64,000 nt of DNA from Cohnella rhizosphaerae (GCF_029525575.1 NZ_JAPDIA010000003.1:496001-560000); one strand, 5' to 3'. Counted from the first letter of the stretch, positions 8,871 to 17,840 are shown. Numbers and translations: made by a program. The notes: generated from the sequence alone by a model not told the origin.

Positions 8871-10205
8871 TCAGTTCCCCGCCGAGAAGCCCACTCTGCG
8901 TCCGGCGCTCTCGGTCATCCACTCCCGGCTCCGTCCTTTGGACAGATCGGTTTTCATGCCCGCGATCAGCCGTTCCCAATCCGTCGATCCGGTCTGATGC
9001 AGCTCGAGCGCGGCCGAGACATAGAGCTCGGCGAGCTGCGCGAAAGTAAATCCCTCCGTCAAACGCGCAATCTCGGGAAGTGCCGTCTCTTCCGTCAGCC
9101 TTCCAGCTCCCTTGTAGACCAGGTAGGCTAGCCGCAGCGGCTCGCTCGGCAGCTTGACTTCGTAGGCGCGGTCGAAGCGCCCGGCCCGGTTCATGAGCGC
9201 GGGATCGATTTTCTCCGGATAATTCGTCGTCCCGATCAGGAAAATGCCCTCTCGCGAGGTCGCTCCGTCCAGCGTGTTGAGAAAGTACGAGCGGCACGAT
9301 TCGGGCATCGAATCGATGTCCTCGACGACGAGCACCATCGGCGCGAGCTTCACGGCTGCGTCGAACACCTGCTGGATCGATTCGCTGCCGGTAAACTCGG
9401 TGATCTGCCAGTAGGCGACCGGCGCGTTGACGGTGGCGGAGATCGATTTGACGAGCGTCGTCTTGCCGTTGCCCGGCTTGCCGTACAGCAGGATGCCCCG
9501 TTTGTAGGGGACGCCGTAGGTTTGATAGAAGCTGCGGTCGTCCGCGAAAAAGGTGTCCACGGAGCGGAAGATTTGCGCCTTCAAAGACTCGTCCATAAAC
9601 ACGCCATCCCGGTCGACCGGGCGCTCCGCAGTCTCGCGGCTGCGCTCGAGGCCGTCGCGGGTGTCCGTGAACACGAGCAGTTGCCGGTCGGCCAGCTGCC
9701 GTTCGCGCATCTCGCTCAGGAAGCTGCCGAGCTGCGCATCGCTCTCCGCGAATATAAGGTCCTCGTACCCCAGCCCGTATTGCGTGAGCCGGGGTACGCG
9801 GGCAAATGCCACGCGGTGCGCCGGATAGACGAACAGGTTGTTGCGGACGGCCATGCGAATGTCGTGCGCGCCGCCGGCGGACGGCTTGCGCGCAGGACCG
9901 GCGTCCGGCTCGGGGTCGGACGCATACTTGAAGCTGCGCGTCTCGACGAGATCGAACAGGCTGGCCGCGTGCTCCACGCCGGGGTAGCCGCCGCGAATGT
10001 CGTCCGCAAGCCCGTCCCAGGCGTCGTCGCTGTCTTCTTGATAATAGAGGTGGAATTCGTAGCCGTAGCGTTCGTCAAGCCAATCGGCAATGCGGCGCAC
10101 GGCCATCGTATAGTCGAAGTAGGCCTGCATGCCGGCAGGCTCCGCTGCATAGTCGTCCCGCCGGATGAGGAAAGGGCGCAGCGCTTTTGGATTCATTAAT
10201 GTCAT
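8871..10205 (-). CDS. AAA family ATPase (BCS1-like), translationally coupled to rtcB
   Basis: A 444-residue protein. The N-terminal 200 residues match no family I recognise. The C-terminal AAA domain has Walker A GKPGNGKTT (about residue 240), Walker B MVLVVEDID (about 290), sensor-1 LIGTTNYPEKID and the arginine finger region MNRAGRFDRAYE. Such ATPases remodel or unfold partners. The gene starts 5 bp after the rtcB stop, and its ribosome-binding site (AAAGGAG) is formed by the last rtcB codons, so translation is coupled. This argues for a function with RtcB, for example loading, remodelling or recycling the ligase; that is inference. Confidence 0.85.
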   Translation of the reverse strand: MTLMNPKALRPFLIRRDDYAAEPAGMQAYFDYTMAVRRIADWLDERYGYEFHLYYQEDSDDAWDGLADDIRGGYPGVEHAASLFDLVETRSFKYASDPEPDAGPARKPSAGGAHDIRMAVRNNLFVYPAHRVAFARVPRLTQYGLGYEDLIFAESDAQLGSFLSEMRERQLADRQLLVFTDTRDGLERSRETAERPVDRDGVFMDESLKAQIFRSVDTFFADDRSFYQTYGVPYKRGILLYGKPGNGKTTLVKSISATVNAPVAYWQITEFTGSESIQQVFDAAVKLAPMVLVVEDIDSMPESCRSYFLNTLDGATSREGIFLIGTTNYPEKIDPALMNRAGRFDRAYEVKLPSEPLRLAYLVYKGAGRLTEETALPEIARLTEGFTFAQLAELYVSAALELHQTGSTDWERLIAGMKTDLSKGRSREWMTESAGRRVGFSAGN

Positions 10206-10210
10206 AGATG

Positions 10211-11635
10211 TTATACTCCTTTAACTGTCGCGAGCGGCCGGCACTTGGCGACGACGGCCGCCAGGCCTGCGCCCGCCACGCTTTCTATAATTTGATCGAC
10301 GTCCTTGTAAGCCTGCGGCGACTCGTCGATGATCGCCTCGAGCGCGCGGTGATTGACGACGACCTCGTCCTCCTGTCCGACGCGCAGCGAGGCCGCGAAT
10401 TCGTCCACGGTGACGAGCTGCTTGGTCGCGTTGCGCGAGCGGACCCGGCCGGCGCCGTGGCAGATCGAGTGATAATTGCGCGCGCCGGACGGTACGCCGA
10501 CCATCAGGTAGGAGGACGTCCCCATCGATCCGGGGATGAGCGCCGGGTGCCCGGTCTCCCGGTACGGCTCCGGATTGTCCGGATGGCCCGGCGGGAGGGA
10601 GCGGGTCGCGCCTTTGCGGTGCACGAACAACGGCTCGCCGTCGTGGCTTTCCTCCAGCGCGTAGTTGTGCATCAGGTCGTACAGCGTGCGCGTCTCCGCC
10701 TGCGGGCCCAGCGTCTCGCGCAGCGCGTCCCTTACGGCGAAGGCGAGCAAATGGCGGTTCGCGACGGCGAAGTTGAGCGCGGCGTACATCAGATTGACGT
10801 ACGTGGCGCCCGCTTCGCTGTCCAGCGGCGCGAAAGCGAGCTTGGGATCCGCGGTGCCGAGGCCGAGCTTGCGCATCGTCTTGACGACTTCGGAGCCGCA
10901 GTGCTGGTTCACGGCGCCGCCCCACGAGCGCGAGCCCGAGTGGATCATGACGATGACCTGCCCGTCGCGCAGCCCCCAGCGCTCGCCGATGTCGCGATTC
11001 GCTTCGTCCAGCGTGACCGCCTGCAGCTCGACGAAGTGGTTGCCGCCGCCGAGCGTGCCGAGCTGGCGATGGGCCCGGTGCCACAAATGCTCGGGAATCC
11101 GGTTCAGCGCGTCTTCGTCGTAGCGGAAGCGGGCATGCTCTACGTGCGTGAGCGAGGTCGCCCTGCGAGGCGTGTAGGCGTCGGGCACGTATTTTCCGGG
11201 CAAGCCGTGGAGGCCTTTGATCAGCACGTCCTCAAGCCGAATGTCGGAGAAGTGCCCGCGGGCGTGATTTTCCGTCGGAATCCGCTTCTCGATCGCCTTC
11301 ACCAGCTTGCGCCGAAGCTTGACGTCCTTCAGGTCGTCCGCGTCCAGGTTCGTCAGGTGCACCCGCATCCCGCAGCCGATGTCGCTGCCGACGATGGTCG
11401 GGGAGACGAAGCCTTCGTCCGCCTGCCAGACGGCCGTCGTGCCGATGCAGGTGCCAACCCCGACGTGGGCGTCCGGCGTGTAGCTCATGTAGCGGATGTT
11501 CGGAATTTGCAGATTGTTGTTCGCAATCTCGAGCGGCTTGGCGCCCATGGCGCGGAACAGCGCGTCTCCGGCGAAGACGTGAAGATCGCCCGCGGGCAGA
11601 TCGATGCGCCGGTAATAAGTTTCGTTCGGTATCAT
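10211..11635 (-). CDS. rtcB: RNA-splicing ligase RtcB
   Basis: A 474-residue RtcB, which joins RNA ends bearing 2',3'-cyclic phosphate or 3'-phosphate to 5'-OH ends using GTP and Mn2+. Metal and active-site motifs are present: GSDIGCGMR with the metal Cys near residue 90, LGTLGGGNHF, MIHSGSRSWG, and NYHSICHGAGR with the guanylated histidine near residue 390. Length and motifs are complete. The preceding 5' region holds a promoter, a structured leader and a terminator (11678-11940). No archease gene is adjacent; instead the AAA ATPase follows. Confidence 0.95.
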   Translation of the reverse strand: MIPNETYYRRIDLPAGDLHVFAGDALFRAMGAKPLEIANNNLQIPNIRYMSYTPDAHVGVGTCIGTTAVWQADEGFVSPTIVGSDIGCGMRVHLTNLDADDLKDVKLRRKLVKAIEKRIPTENHARGHFSDIRLEDVLIKGLHGLPGKYVPDAYTPRRATSLTHVEHARFRYDEDALNRIPEHLWHRAHRQLGTLGGGNHFVELQAVTLDEANRDIGERWGLRDGQVIVMIHSGSRSWGGAVNQHCGSEVVKTMRKLGLGTADPKLAFAPLDSEAGATYVNLMYAALNFAVANRHLLAFAVRDALRETLGPQAETRTLYDLMHNYALEESHDGEPLFVHRKGATRSLPPGHPDNPEPYRETGHPALIPGSMGTSSYLMVGVPSGARNYHSICHGAGRVRSRNATKQLVTVDEFAASLRVGQEDEVVVNHRALEAIIDESPQAYKDVDQIIESVAGAGLAAVVAKCRPLATVKGV

Positions 11636-11677
11636 AAATTCGTTGTGACCTCTTATCGATTTGGATTTTTAGAAAAC

Positions 11678-11710
11678 AAAAAAAGACCGCAAGCCGATTC
11701 GCTCGCGGTC
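11678..11710 (-). terminator. Terminator hairpin in the rtcB leader
   Basis: On the minus strand the stem GACCGCGAGC / GCTTGCGGTC (one G-U pair; plus positions 11701-11710 and 11685-11694) is followed by seven T. It lies about 43 bases before the rtcB start, so it is placed to attenuate rtcB transcription. Confidence 0.8.
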
Positions 11711-11768
11711 CCTGGATACGTCAAGACAACCCCGTGGATTCAACGCTCTTCCCCAGCGGGAACGCGCA

Positions 11769-11876
11769 TTATCCGGGTCTGCCTCTTGGATCGGCCCGTA
11801 GAGGCCGGCGGACATCGAGCGGCATATTCAGTTGGGTCCAAGTGTCGTAGCGGCTGGTGAGTTGAATCGCGGTCAT
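11769..11876 (-). CDS. Possible 35-residue leader peptide ORF before rtcB
   Basis: ATG at 11876 stands about nine bases after AGGAGG and opens a 35-codon frame ending at 11769 (N-terminus MTAIQLTSRYDTWTQLN). The ribosome site and early codons are the left arm of the leader helix, so translation would compete with folding. The C-terminal half is Arg/Pro rich, and I recognise no family. It may be a regulatory leader peptide or chance. Confidence 0.3.
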   Translation of the reverse strand: MTAIQLTSRYDTWTQLNMPLDVRRPLRADPRGRPG

Positions 11877-11905
11877 GTCGGCCGGCCTCCTTTCTGATGA
11901 GATAA

Positions 11906-11940
11906 TGGCTATATTAAGGGGGATAGCCAAACCTTGTCAA
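11906..11940 (-). promoter_or_regulatory. rtcB: Promoter of the rtcB leader with an overlapping inverted repeat
   Basis: Minus-strand TTGACA (11935-11940) and TAATAT (11911-11916), 18 bp apart, form a good housekeeping promoter. An inverted repeat TGGCTAT-N10-ATAGCCA (11906-11912 and 11923-11929) covers the spacer and -10, as expected for a repressor operator. The regulator is unknown. Confidence 0.6.
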
Positions 11941-12096
11941 CCACTTTGATGAAAAAAGTTGATCGGGTCGATTAATATAGATAATCATTCGACTTTTCGA
12001 TAAATGAAATTTTTCATCCATAAAAAATACAATAAATATACATAATTAATGTGGCGATGTATATTGAATTTAACAACAAAAGGAGTGAGAGATCGA

Positions 12097-13213
12097 ATGG
12101 CGAGCGTAACCGGATTGGAGGGCGTCGTGGCGGCGGAGACCGAGATCGGGCACGTCGACGGCGAGCGCGGGCATCTTGTATACAGGGGGGTATTGGGCAA
12201 AAGACCTGGCGGTGAGCCGAGGGTTCGAGGAGACGGCGTATTTGTTGTGGTACGGACAGCTGCCCGGCGAGCGCGAGCTGTCGGCGTTGAAGGAGCGCTT
12301 GGCCGCTGCGCGCGTCCTGCCGGGCGAGCTGAGGCGCCTCCTTGGCGCGCTGCCGGCCGGGCTGCCGATGATGGCCGTGCTCCAGTCGGCGGCCGCCGCG
12401 CTGGCGGACGGAGAAGAGCCTGCTTGGCCGCCGCGGGCGGACCAGGCGGAGCGGATGACGGCGCTGATGCCCGGCATCATCGCCTATCGGCATCGCGCCT
12501 TGCAGGGGCTCGCGCCCGTCGAGCCGGACGCGGAGCTGGATCACGCGGCCAATTACCAGTACATGCTGACGGGCCGCCGGCCCGAGCCCGATCATGCCCG
12601 GGCGCTGACCGCGTATCTGGTACTCGGCATGGAACACGGCATGAACGCGTCCACCTTCGCGGGGCGGGTCGCGCTGTCGACGCAGGCAGGCCTGTACCCG
12701 GCCGTCAGCGCGGCGATCGGCGCGATGGGCGGCCCGCTGCACGGGGGCGCGCCGAGCGAGGTGATCGCCATGCTCGAGGCGATCGGCACGCCGGAGCGCG
12801 CCGAGCCCTGGCTGCGCGACGTGCTGGAGCGGGGCGGACGGCTGATGGGCTTCGGCCATCGCATCTACAAGACCGTCGACCCGCGCGCCGAGGCGCTGCG
12901 CGCGGTGACGCGCGGCCTGACCGGCGACGACCCGGCGTTCGCGCTCGCCCTGCACGTGGAGGAGACGGCGACGCGGCTGCTCGCCGAATACAAGCCCGGG
13001 CGGCGGCTGCACACGAACGTCGAATTTTTCGCCGCCGCCATCATGAAGGCGATCGCGCTGCCGACGGCACTGTTCACGCCCACGTTCACGGCCGCGCGCG
13101 TCGTCGGCTGGACGGCGCACATGCTCGAGCAAGCCGGCCACAACCGCATCTTCCGGCCGCAATCCGCATACGTGGGCGTCCTGCCGAGCGAGACAGCCGA
13201 TAGAATCGGCTGA
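12097..13213 (+). CDS. Citrate synthase / 2-methylcitrate synthase (one frame break)
   Basis: An enzyme of about 371 residues condensing acetyl-CoA with oxaloacetate (or propionyl-CoA in methylcitrate synthases). Active-site histidines are seen in GMEHGMNAST and GGPLHGGAPSE, the substrate loop in GFGHRIYK, and TNVEFFAA stands where many citrate synthases have an aspartate (VDF). My recollection is that the Bacillus CitA type also has glutamate there. The frame breaks at the G6 run 12185-12190; deleting one G joins HLVYRG to YWAKDLAVSRG. ATG 12097 has AAAGGAG upstream. It is divergent from rtcB. Confidence 0.87.
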
Positions 13214-13251
13214 CGGAATCGCCGAGACCGTGCGGGAGCGTAATATAGACG

Positions 13252-13283
13252 GAGAGCCCGGCTAACTGACCTATCGGGCTCTC
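13252..13283 (+). terminator. Hairpin after citrate synthase
   Basis: Perfect 9-bp stem GAGAGCCCG (13252-13260) / CGGGCTCTC (13275-13283), but no T tract follows, so it could be a weak terminator or an mRNA-end structure. Confidence 0.5.
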
Positions 13284-13354
13284 GCGCGGGCCCCCGCGAG
13301 GCTGCGAGATCGCCGCAAACCGACTAATGGGGCTGTGTGCGCCGAACAAGGGTA

Positions 13355-13470
13355 TTTAACAGCGTGAAGTGTGGACGTAGATCGATACTTAGGAGCCCGA
13401 CGCACGATCGCAGCAAAAAGAGTGGTCGTAGATCGATGCTTGGGAGCTGGACACACATTTCGTGCATATC
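13355..13470. repeat. 51-bp repeat, two copies
   Basis: CGTAGATCGATACTTAGGAGC (21 bases, quoted here only as its start CGTAGATCGATA) begins at 13376 and its partner CGTAGATCGATG at 13427, exactly 51 bp apart. Similarity extends over most of both units. No gene is supported in this gap. Confidence 0.7.
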
Positions 13471-13481
13471 ACAGTCTACGC

Positions 13482-13513
13482 AAAGTAAAAGACCGCCAAG
13501 CGTTGGCGGTCTT
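13482..13513 (-). terminator. Terminator after aguB
   Basis: Perfect 11-bp stem AAGACCGCCAA (13489-13499) / TTGGCGGTCTT (13503-13513) with a 3-nt loop; on the minus strand it is followed by TTTTACTTT. It lies 6 bp after the aguB stop. Confidence 0.8.
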
Positions 13514-13519
13514 CCTATA

Positions 13520-14395
13520 CTAGATCGTCGTGCTGCCGTCGTAGGAGGCGATGACGCGGTACAGTTCGGGCCGGCGGTCGCGGAAGATGCCCCACTCGAT
13601 GCGCTGGATCTCGAGTTGGTCGAGGTCGAACTCGGCGGTCAGCACCGTCTCTTCCGAACGGCCTGCTTCCTCGATCATGTTGCCCTGCGGGCCGGCGATA
13701 AACGACGAGCCGTAGAAGTCGATGGACGAATCCTCGTCCTCCTCGCGCCCGATGCGGTTGGAGGCGATGACCGGCATCAGGTTGGAGGCGGCGTGGCCTC
13801 TCATGCACATTTGCCAGTGGTCTTTGGAATCGATCGAGCCGTCCTGCGGCTCCGAGCCGATCGCCGTCGGATAGAACAGCAGCTCGGCGCCCATGAGCGC
13901 CATGCAGCGCGCCGCTTCCGGGTACCACTGGTCCCAGCAGACGCCGACGCCGATCTTGGCGTAGCGCGTGTTCCAAACCTTAAACCCGGTGTCGCCTGGA
14001 TTGAAGTAGAATTTTTCCTCGTAGCCGGGACCGTCCGGGATATGGCTTTTCCGATAGTGGCCGAGGATCTCGCCGTCCGCGTCGATGACCGCGAGCGAGT
14101 TGTAGCGGGCGTAGTTCTTCTTCTCGTAAAAACTGATCGGCAGCACGACCTGCAGCTCCTTGGCCACCGCCTTGAAGTGGTTAACGGCCTTGTTGCGCTC
14201 CAGCTCGGTCGCGTAGACGTAGTAATCCGACTTCTCCTTCTGACAGAAGTATGGCGTCTCGAAAAGCTCCTGCAGCAGGATGATCTGCGCGCCTTGGGCC
14301 GCGGCTTCGCGCACGAGCTTGTCCGCCTTGGCGATGTTCTCGTCGATATCGCTGGAGCAGCTCATCTGGGTAGCAGCCACTTTGACTTTCCTCAT
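13520..14395 (-). CDS. aguB: N-carbamoylputrescine amidase
   Basis: A 291-residue nitrilase-superfamily amidohydrolase that converts N-carbamoylputrescine to putrescine, CO2 and ammonia. The Glu-Lys-Cys triad is visible in LLQELFETPYF (about residue 45), YRKSHIPDGPGY (about 115) and GVGVCWDQWYPEAAR (about 150). Length and motifs fit AguB. I chose ATG 14395 (MRKVKVAATQMSC) because AAGGAGG lies eight bases upstream; an in-frame start six codons earlier has no such site. It lies downstream of aguA on the same strand but separated from it by a 550-bp tandem array. Confidence 0.92.
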   Translation of the reverse strand: MRKVKVAATQMSCSSDIDENIAKADKLVREAAAQGAQIILLQELFETPYFCQKEKSDYYVYATELERNKAVNHFKAVAKELQVVLPISFYEKKNYARYNSLAVIDADGEILGHYRKSHIPDGPGYEEKFYFNPGDTGFKVWNTRYAKIGVGVCWDQWYPEAARCMALMGAELLFYPTAIGSEPQDGSIDSKDHWQMCMRGHAASNLMPVIASNRIGREEDEDSSIDFYGSSFIAGPQGNMIEEAGRSEETVLTAEFDLDQLEIQRIEWGIFRDRRPELYRVIASYDGSTTI

Positions 14396-14431
14396 TCGGG
14401 TAACCTCCTTCATGAATTCGATTTACAAAAA

Positions 14432-14985
14432 GTGACTCAAGGGTGCGTTATGCGGCGGAATCGCATAACTCCCGAGAAAACGTGACTCCAGGGCGCCGTT
14501 GTGCGGCGGAATCGCATAACTCCCGAGAAAACGTGACTCCAGGGCGCCGTTGTGCGGCGGAATCGCATAACTCCCGAGAAAACGTGACTCCAGGGCGCCG
14601 TTGTGCGGCGGAATCGCATAACTCCCGAGAAAACGTGACTCCAGGGCGCCGTTGTGCGGCGGAATCGCATAACTCCCGAGAAAACGTGACTCCAGGGCGC
14701 CGTTGTGCGGCGGAATCGCATAACTCCCGAGAAAACGTGACTCCAGGGCGCCGTTGTGCGGCGGAATCGCATAACTCCCGAGAAAACGTGACTCCAGGGC
14801 GCCGTTGTGCGGCGGAATCGCATAACTCCCGAGAAAACGTGACTCAAGGGCGCCGTTGTGCGGCGGAATCGCATAACTTCCGAGAAAACGTGACTCAAAA
14901 GCGCCGTTGTGCGGCGGAATCGCATAACTCCCCGCAAAACGTGACTCCAGGGCGCCGTTGTGCGGCGGAATCGCATATCTTGCAT
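14432..14985. repeat. 51-bp tandem array B (about 10.5 copies) between aguA and aguB
   Basis: GTGACTC marks unit starts at 14432, 14482, 14533, 14584, 14635, 14686, 14737, 14788, 14839, 14890 and 14941. The first unit is 50 bp and the rest 51 bp. Central copies are nearly identical, indicating recent expansion; edge copies differ. Each unit holds a potential stem GTTGTGCG / CGCATAAC around a 7-nt loop. Frames stay open only because 51 is divisible by three. Confidence 0.95.
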
Positions 14986-15009
14986 CCTACGCCGTACTGG
15001 CCGCTCTGC

Positions 15010-16037
15010 TCAGCCCCGCGCAGGCATCTGCTGCGTCGTGCAGTGAACGTTGCCGCCTTCTTTGATGATCGCCATGCCGTCCACGGTGCGGATGCGGCGG
15101 TCCGGGAACGTCTCGGCCAGGATGCGCGCGGCTTCGCGGTCCGTCTCTTCGGCGGTGCCGCCGAAGATCGGCAGGATGATGCCGCCGTTGACGAAGTAGA
15201 AGTTCAGGTAGCTCAGCGTGAGCCGGCTGTCCTCGAAGGAGGCGAGCGGCGGCTGCGGGAGCTCGACGATCTCGAACTTTCGGCCTTTGGCGTCGGTCGC
15301 CTCGCGCAGAATGCGCAGGTTTTCCTGCGTGATCGCGTAGTTCTCGTCGTCCGGATCGTCGCACACTTGTATGATGACCTTGCCCGGCGCCGCGAAGCAG
15401 GCGATGTTGTCCACGTGTCCGTCCGTCTCGTCGCCTGCGAGGCCGCGGTTCAGCCAGATAATCTTGTCGATGCCGACGTATTGCGCGAGCAGCTCGGCGA
15501 TTCGCTCCCGGCTCAGCTCCGGGTTGCGGTTGACGTTCAGCAGGCACTCCTCGGTCGTGAGCAGCGTGCCTTCGCCGTCGACGTGGATCGAGCCGCCCTC
15601 CATGACGACAGGCGCGTCGAACCGGCGCACGCCCATGCGCTCGAGAATCTGCGGCGCGACCGCGTCGTCCAGATCCCAAGGCGCGTACTTGCCGCCCAGG
15701 CGTTAAAGCGCCAGTTCACGCCGGCCAGCACGCCGTTCGGGTCGACGAGGAAGGTCGGGCCGTTGTCCCGCAGCCAGGCGTCGTTGTGCGCGATCGGCAC
15801 GAGCTCGATGTTGGGCGCGTCCAGATGGCGCTTCGCAAGCGCCAGGTCGGCTTCATTGACAAGCACGCTGACGGGCTCGAATTCGGCGATCGCCAGGACG
15901 ACCTGCGCATAGCCGCCGCAGACGGATTCGTGGTCGTCCGGGTAGACCATGGAGTCACGGACGGGCCAGGACATGAAGGTGCGTTCGTGCCGCGCCCATT
16001 CGGCGGGCATTTTATATTGGAGGTCTCGTGGATACAA
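15010..16037 (-). CDS. aguA: Agmatine deiminase (one frame break)
   Basis: An enzyme of about 342 residues of the peptidyl-arginine-deiminase fold that hydrolyses agmatine to N-carbamoylputrescine. Family motifs are PAEWARHERTFMSWP (about residue 11), HNDAWLRDNGPTFLVD (about 85), VMEGGSIHVDGEG, GHVDNIACF and the catalytic cysteine in GGNVHCTTQQMP at the C-terminus. The frame breaks near 15695-15697, where one G (plus-strand C) seems missing: adding it gives WRFNAWGGKYAPWDLDD. ATG 16037 is the first start in the conserved frame but has a weak ribosome site. A good promoter lies at 16097-16125. Confidence 0.9.
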
Positions 16038-16096
16038 GAGATTCAGCTCGCTTTGCTAAAAATTGAACGGAACGGATGCCGCTTAAGTTCTCCATC

Positions 16097-16125
16097 ATCA
16101 TATACGAATCGGGCCTCGATCTCAA
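16097..16125 (-). promoter_or_regulatory. aguA: Housekeeping promoter of aguA
   Basis: On the minus strand TTGAGA (16120-16125), a 17-bp spacer and TATGAT (16097-16102), each one base from consensus. Transcription would start about 50 nt before the aguA ATG. Confidence 0.6.
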
Positions 16126-16246
16126 TGCGCCGCGTAGAAGCGCGAGGCGCACGGATTTGTTTACGCGCGCGCCGGTTGAGGTAAGTCATTGGAGGATACG
16201 ATCAACGCCGGACAAATACGCAGCTGCATATAATGGAGGCCGCCGA

Positions 16247-17711
16247 ATGGAGCGCAATCATACGATCATGCAATTTTTCGAGTGGCATCTCGAGGCGGAC
16301 GGCAAGCACTGGCGCCGTCTTGCGAAGCTCGCGCCGAAGCTCAAGGACCGCGGCATCGACGCCGTCTGGATCCCGCCGCCCACCAAAGCGGTGTCACCCG
16401 AGGACACGGGCTATGCGGTATACGACCTGTACGACCTGGGCGAGTTCGACCAGAAGGGCGGCGTACGCACGAAGTACGGCACGAAGGAGGAGCTGCTTGA
16501 AGCGATCGAAGCATGCCGGCAGGCCGGCGTAGGCGTTTACGCGGATCTGGTCATGAACCACAAGGCGGGCGCGGACGGAACGGAGACGTTTCAGGTCGTC
16601 GAGGTGGAGGCGGACAACCGGCTTAAAGACATCTCCGGGCCGTTCGACATCGAGGGCTGGACGAAGTTCGATTTTTCGGGACGCGGGGATGCGTATTCGT
16701 CGTTCAAGTGGAGCTTCGAGCACTTCAACGGCACCGACTGCGACGCGCGGGAAGACCGTCAGGGCATCTACCGGATCGTCGGCGAAGGCAAGGGGTGGAA
16801 CGAAAACGTCGACGACGCCTTCGGCAACTACGACTATCTCATGTACGCCAACATCGACTATCGCCATCCGGACGTGCGACGGGAGATGATCGATTGGGGG
16901 AAATGGCTCGCGGACACGCTGGGCTGCGCGGGTTATCGGCTCGATGCGATCAAGCATATCGACCATACTTTTGTGCGCGACTTTACCGAGGCGATGTACG
17001 CCGAACGGGGCGACGCGTTCTTCATCGTAGGCGAGTTTTGGAACAGCGACCCGGGAGCCTGCCAGCAATTCCTCGAGAAGGTCGGCGGCCGCATCAGTCT
17101 TTTCGACGTGCGGCTGCACTACAATTTGCACGAGGCATCGGAAAAAGGCGCCGACTACGACCTGACCAAGCTGTTCGACGATACGCTCGTGCAGACGAAC
17201 CCGACCAACGCGGTCACCTTCGTCGACAATCACGATTCGCAGCCCGGCGAAGCGCTGGAGTCGTGGATCTCGGACTGGTTCAAGCAGAGCGCGTACGCGC
17301 TCATCCTGCTGCGGGAAGGCGGATATCCGTGCGTCTTCTACGGCGACTATTTTCACATCGGGGGGAGACGAAGAGGAGATCGAAGGCAAGAAAATGGCCA
17401 TCGACCCGCTGCTGTACAGCCGTCATCACAAAGCGTACGGCGAGCAGGAGGATTACTTCGACGATCCGCGGCTGATCGGTTGGGTGCGGCGCGGCGTTGA
17501 CGAGATCGAGCGCTCCGGCTGCGCGGTCGTCGTCTGCACGGGCGAGGGCGGCGAGAAAGAATGTACGTCGGCGAGCATCGCGCGGGCGAAGCATGGGTCG
17601 ACTTCACGCAGACGCTGGGCGAAAAGGTCGTCATCGGGGGAGGACGGCTATGGCAGCTTCCCGGCGAACGGCGGCAGCGTGTCGGTATGGGCGCTGCCCG
17701 ATCCGGTATAA
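16247..17711 (+). CDS. Cytoplasmic alpha-amylase, GH13 (three frame breaks)
   Basis: An alpha-amylase of about 487 residues without a signal peptide, of the intracellular AmyA/AmyS type (MERNHTIMQFFEWHL start). Catalytic residues are the nucleophile Asp in GYRLDAIKHID (about residue 234), the acid Glu in VGEFWNSD (about 261) and Asp in FVDNHDSQPG (about 326). Breaks: G6 at 17360-17365 (one extra), AAA at about 17556-17558 (one missing; gives GEK-x-MYVGEHRAGEAW) and G5 at 17636-17640 (one extra; gives VIGEDGYGSF). With these the protein ends at 17711. GGAGG precedes ATG 16247. Confidence 0.9.
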
Positions 17712-17735
17712 GCCGAACGTTTGACGCTCGTATGC

Positions 17736-17767
17736 GAAGAACCCCGCGCGGACGCGCGGGGTTCTTC
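17736..17767. terminator. Strong bidirectional hairpin between amylase and the Hcp-like operon
   Basis: A 15-base perfect inverted repeat GAAGAACCCCGCGCG (17736-17750) / CGCGCGGGGTTCTTC (17753-17767) between convergent transcription units. Confidence 0.75.
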
Positions 17768-17840
17768 GCTCAGCTCGCTCGGCGCGTCCGAACTCGTCCG
17801 GCCGCGATCGATCGCAAAAATCCTCCTGATCGGGAAGGCA

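Larger units (their letters stand above)
11678..11905 (-). ncRNA. Candidate structured leader RNA upstream of rtcB
   Basis: The minus-strand transcript from the promoter at 11911-11940 would begin with about 220 nt that fold strongly. GAGGCCGGC (beside AGGAGG) pairs with GCCGGCCTC about 70 nt later; the helix continues through GACAT/ATGTC, 14 pairs with one C-C mismatch. A second long-range helix joins GGATA to TATCC, enclosing TTCCC/GGGAA. The 3' end is the rtcB-proximal terminator. Extended pairing around a Shine-Dalgarno sequence plus a terminator is typical of regulatory leaders. I do not recognise a known riboswitch class or T-box. Covariation was not tested. Confidence 0.45.

Noticed and set aside
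11678..11905. T-box or known riboswitch before rtcB
   Set aside because: The conserved T-box sequence, S-box, M-box and similar signatures were not found; GGGACCGCG is only a partial likeness to the T-box.
11970..12000. Fur box upstream of citrate synthase
   Set aside because: GATAATCATT matches only about half of the 19-bp Fur consensus in an AT-rich region.
14432..14985. CRISPR array
   Set aside because: Units are contiguous 51-bp repeats with no unique spacers, and no cas genes are in the window. The same holds for the arrays at 6540, 26321, 30220 and 41530.
14443..15912. Long open frame of almost 490 codons across array B
   Set aside because: It is open because the period is a multiple of three; the rest lies opposite aguA and has no ribosome site or family. 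Similar frames over arrays D and E were rejected for the same reason.
16229..16234. TATAAT as the amylase -10 element
   Set aside because: It touches the ribosome site and would leave almost no 5' leader; no -35 element is at a proper distance.
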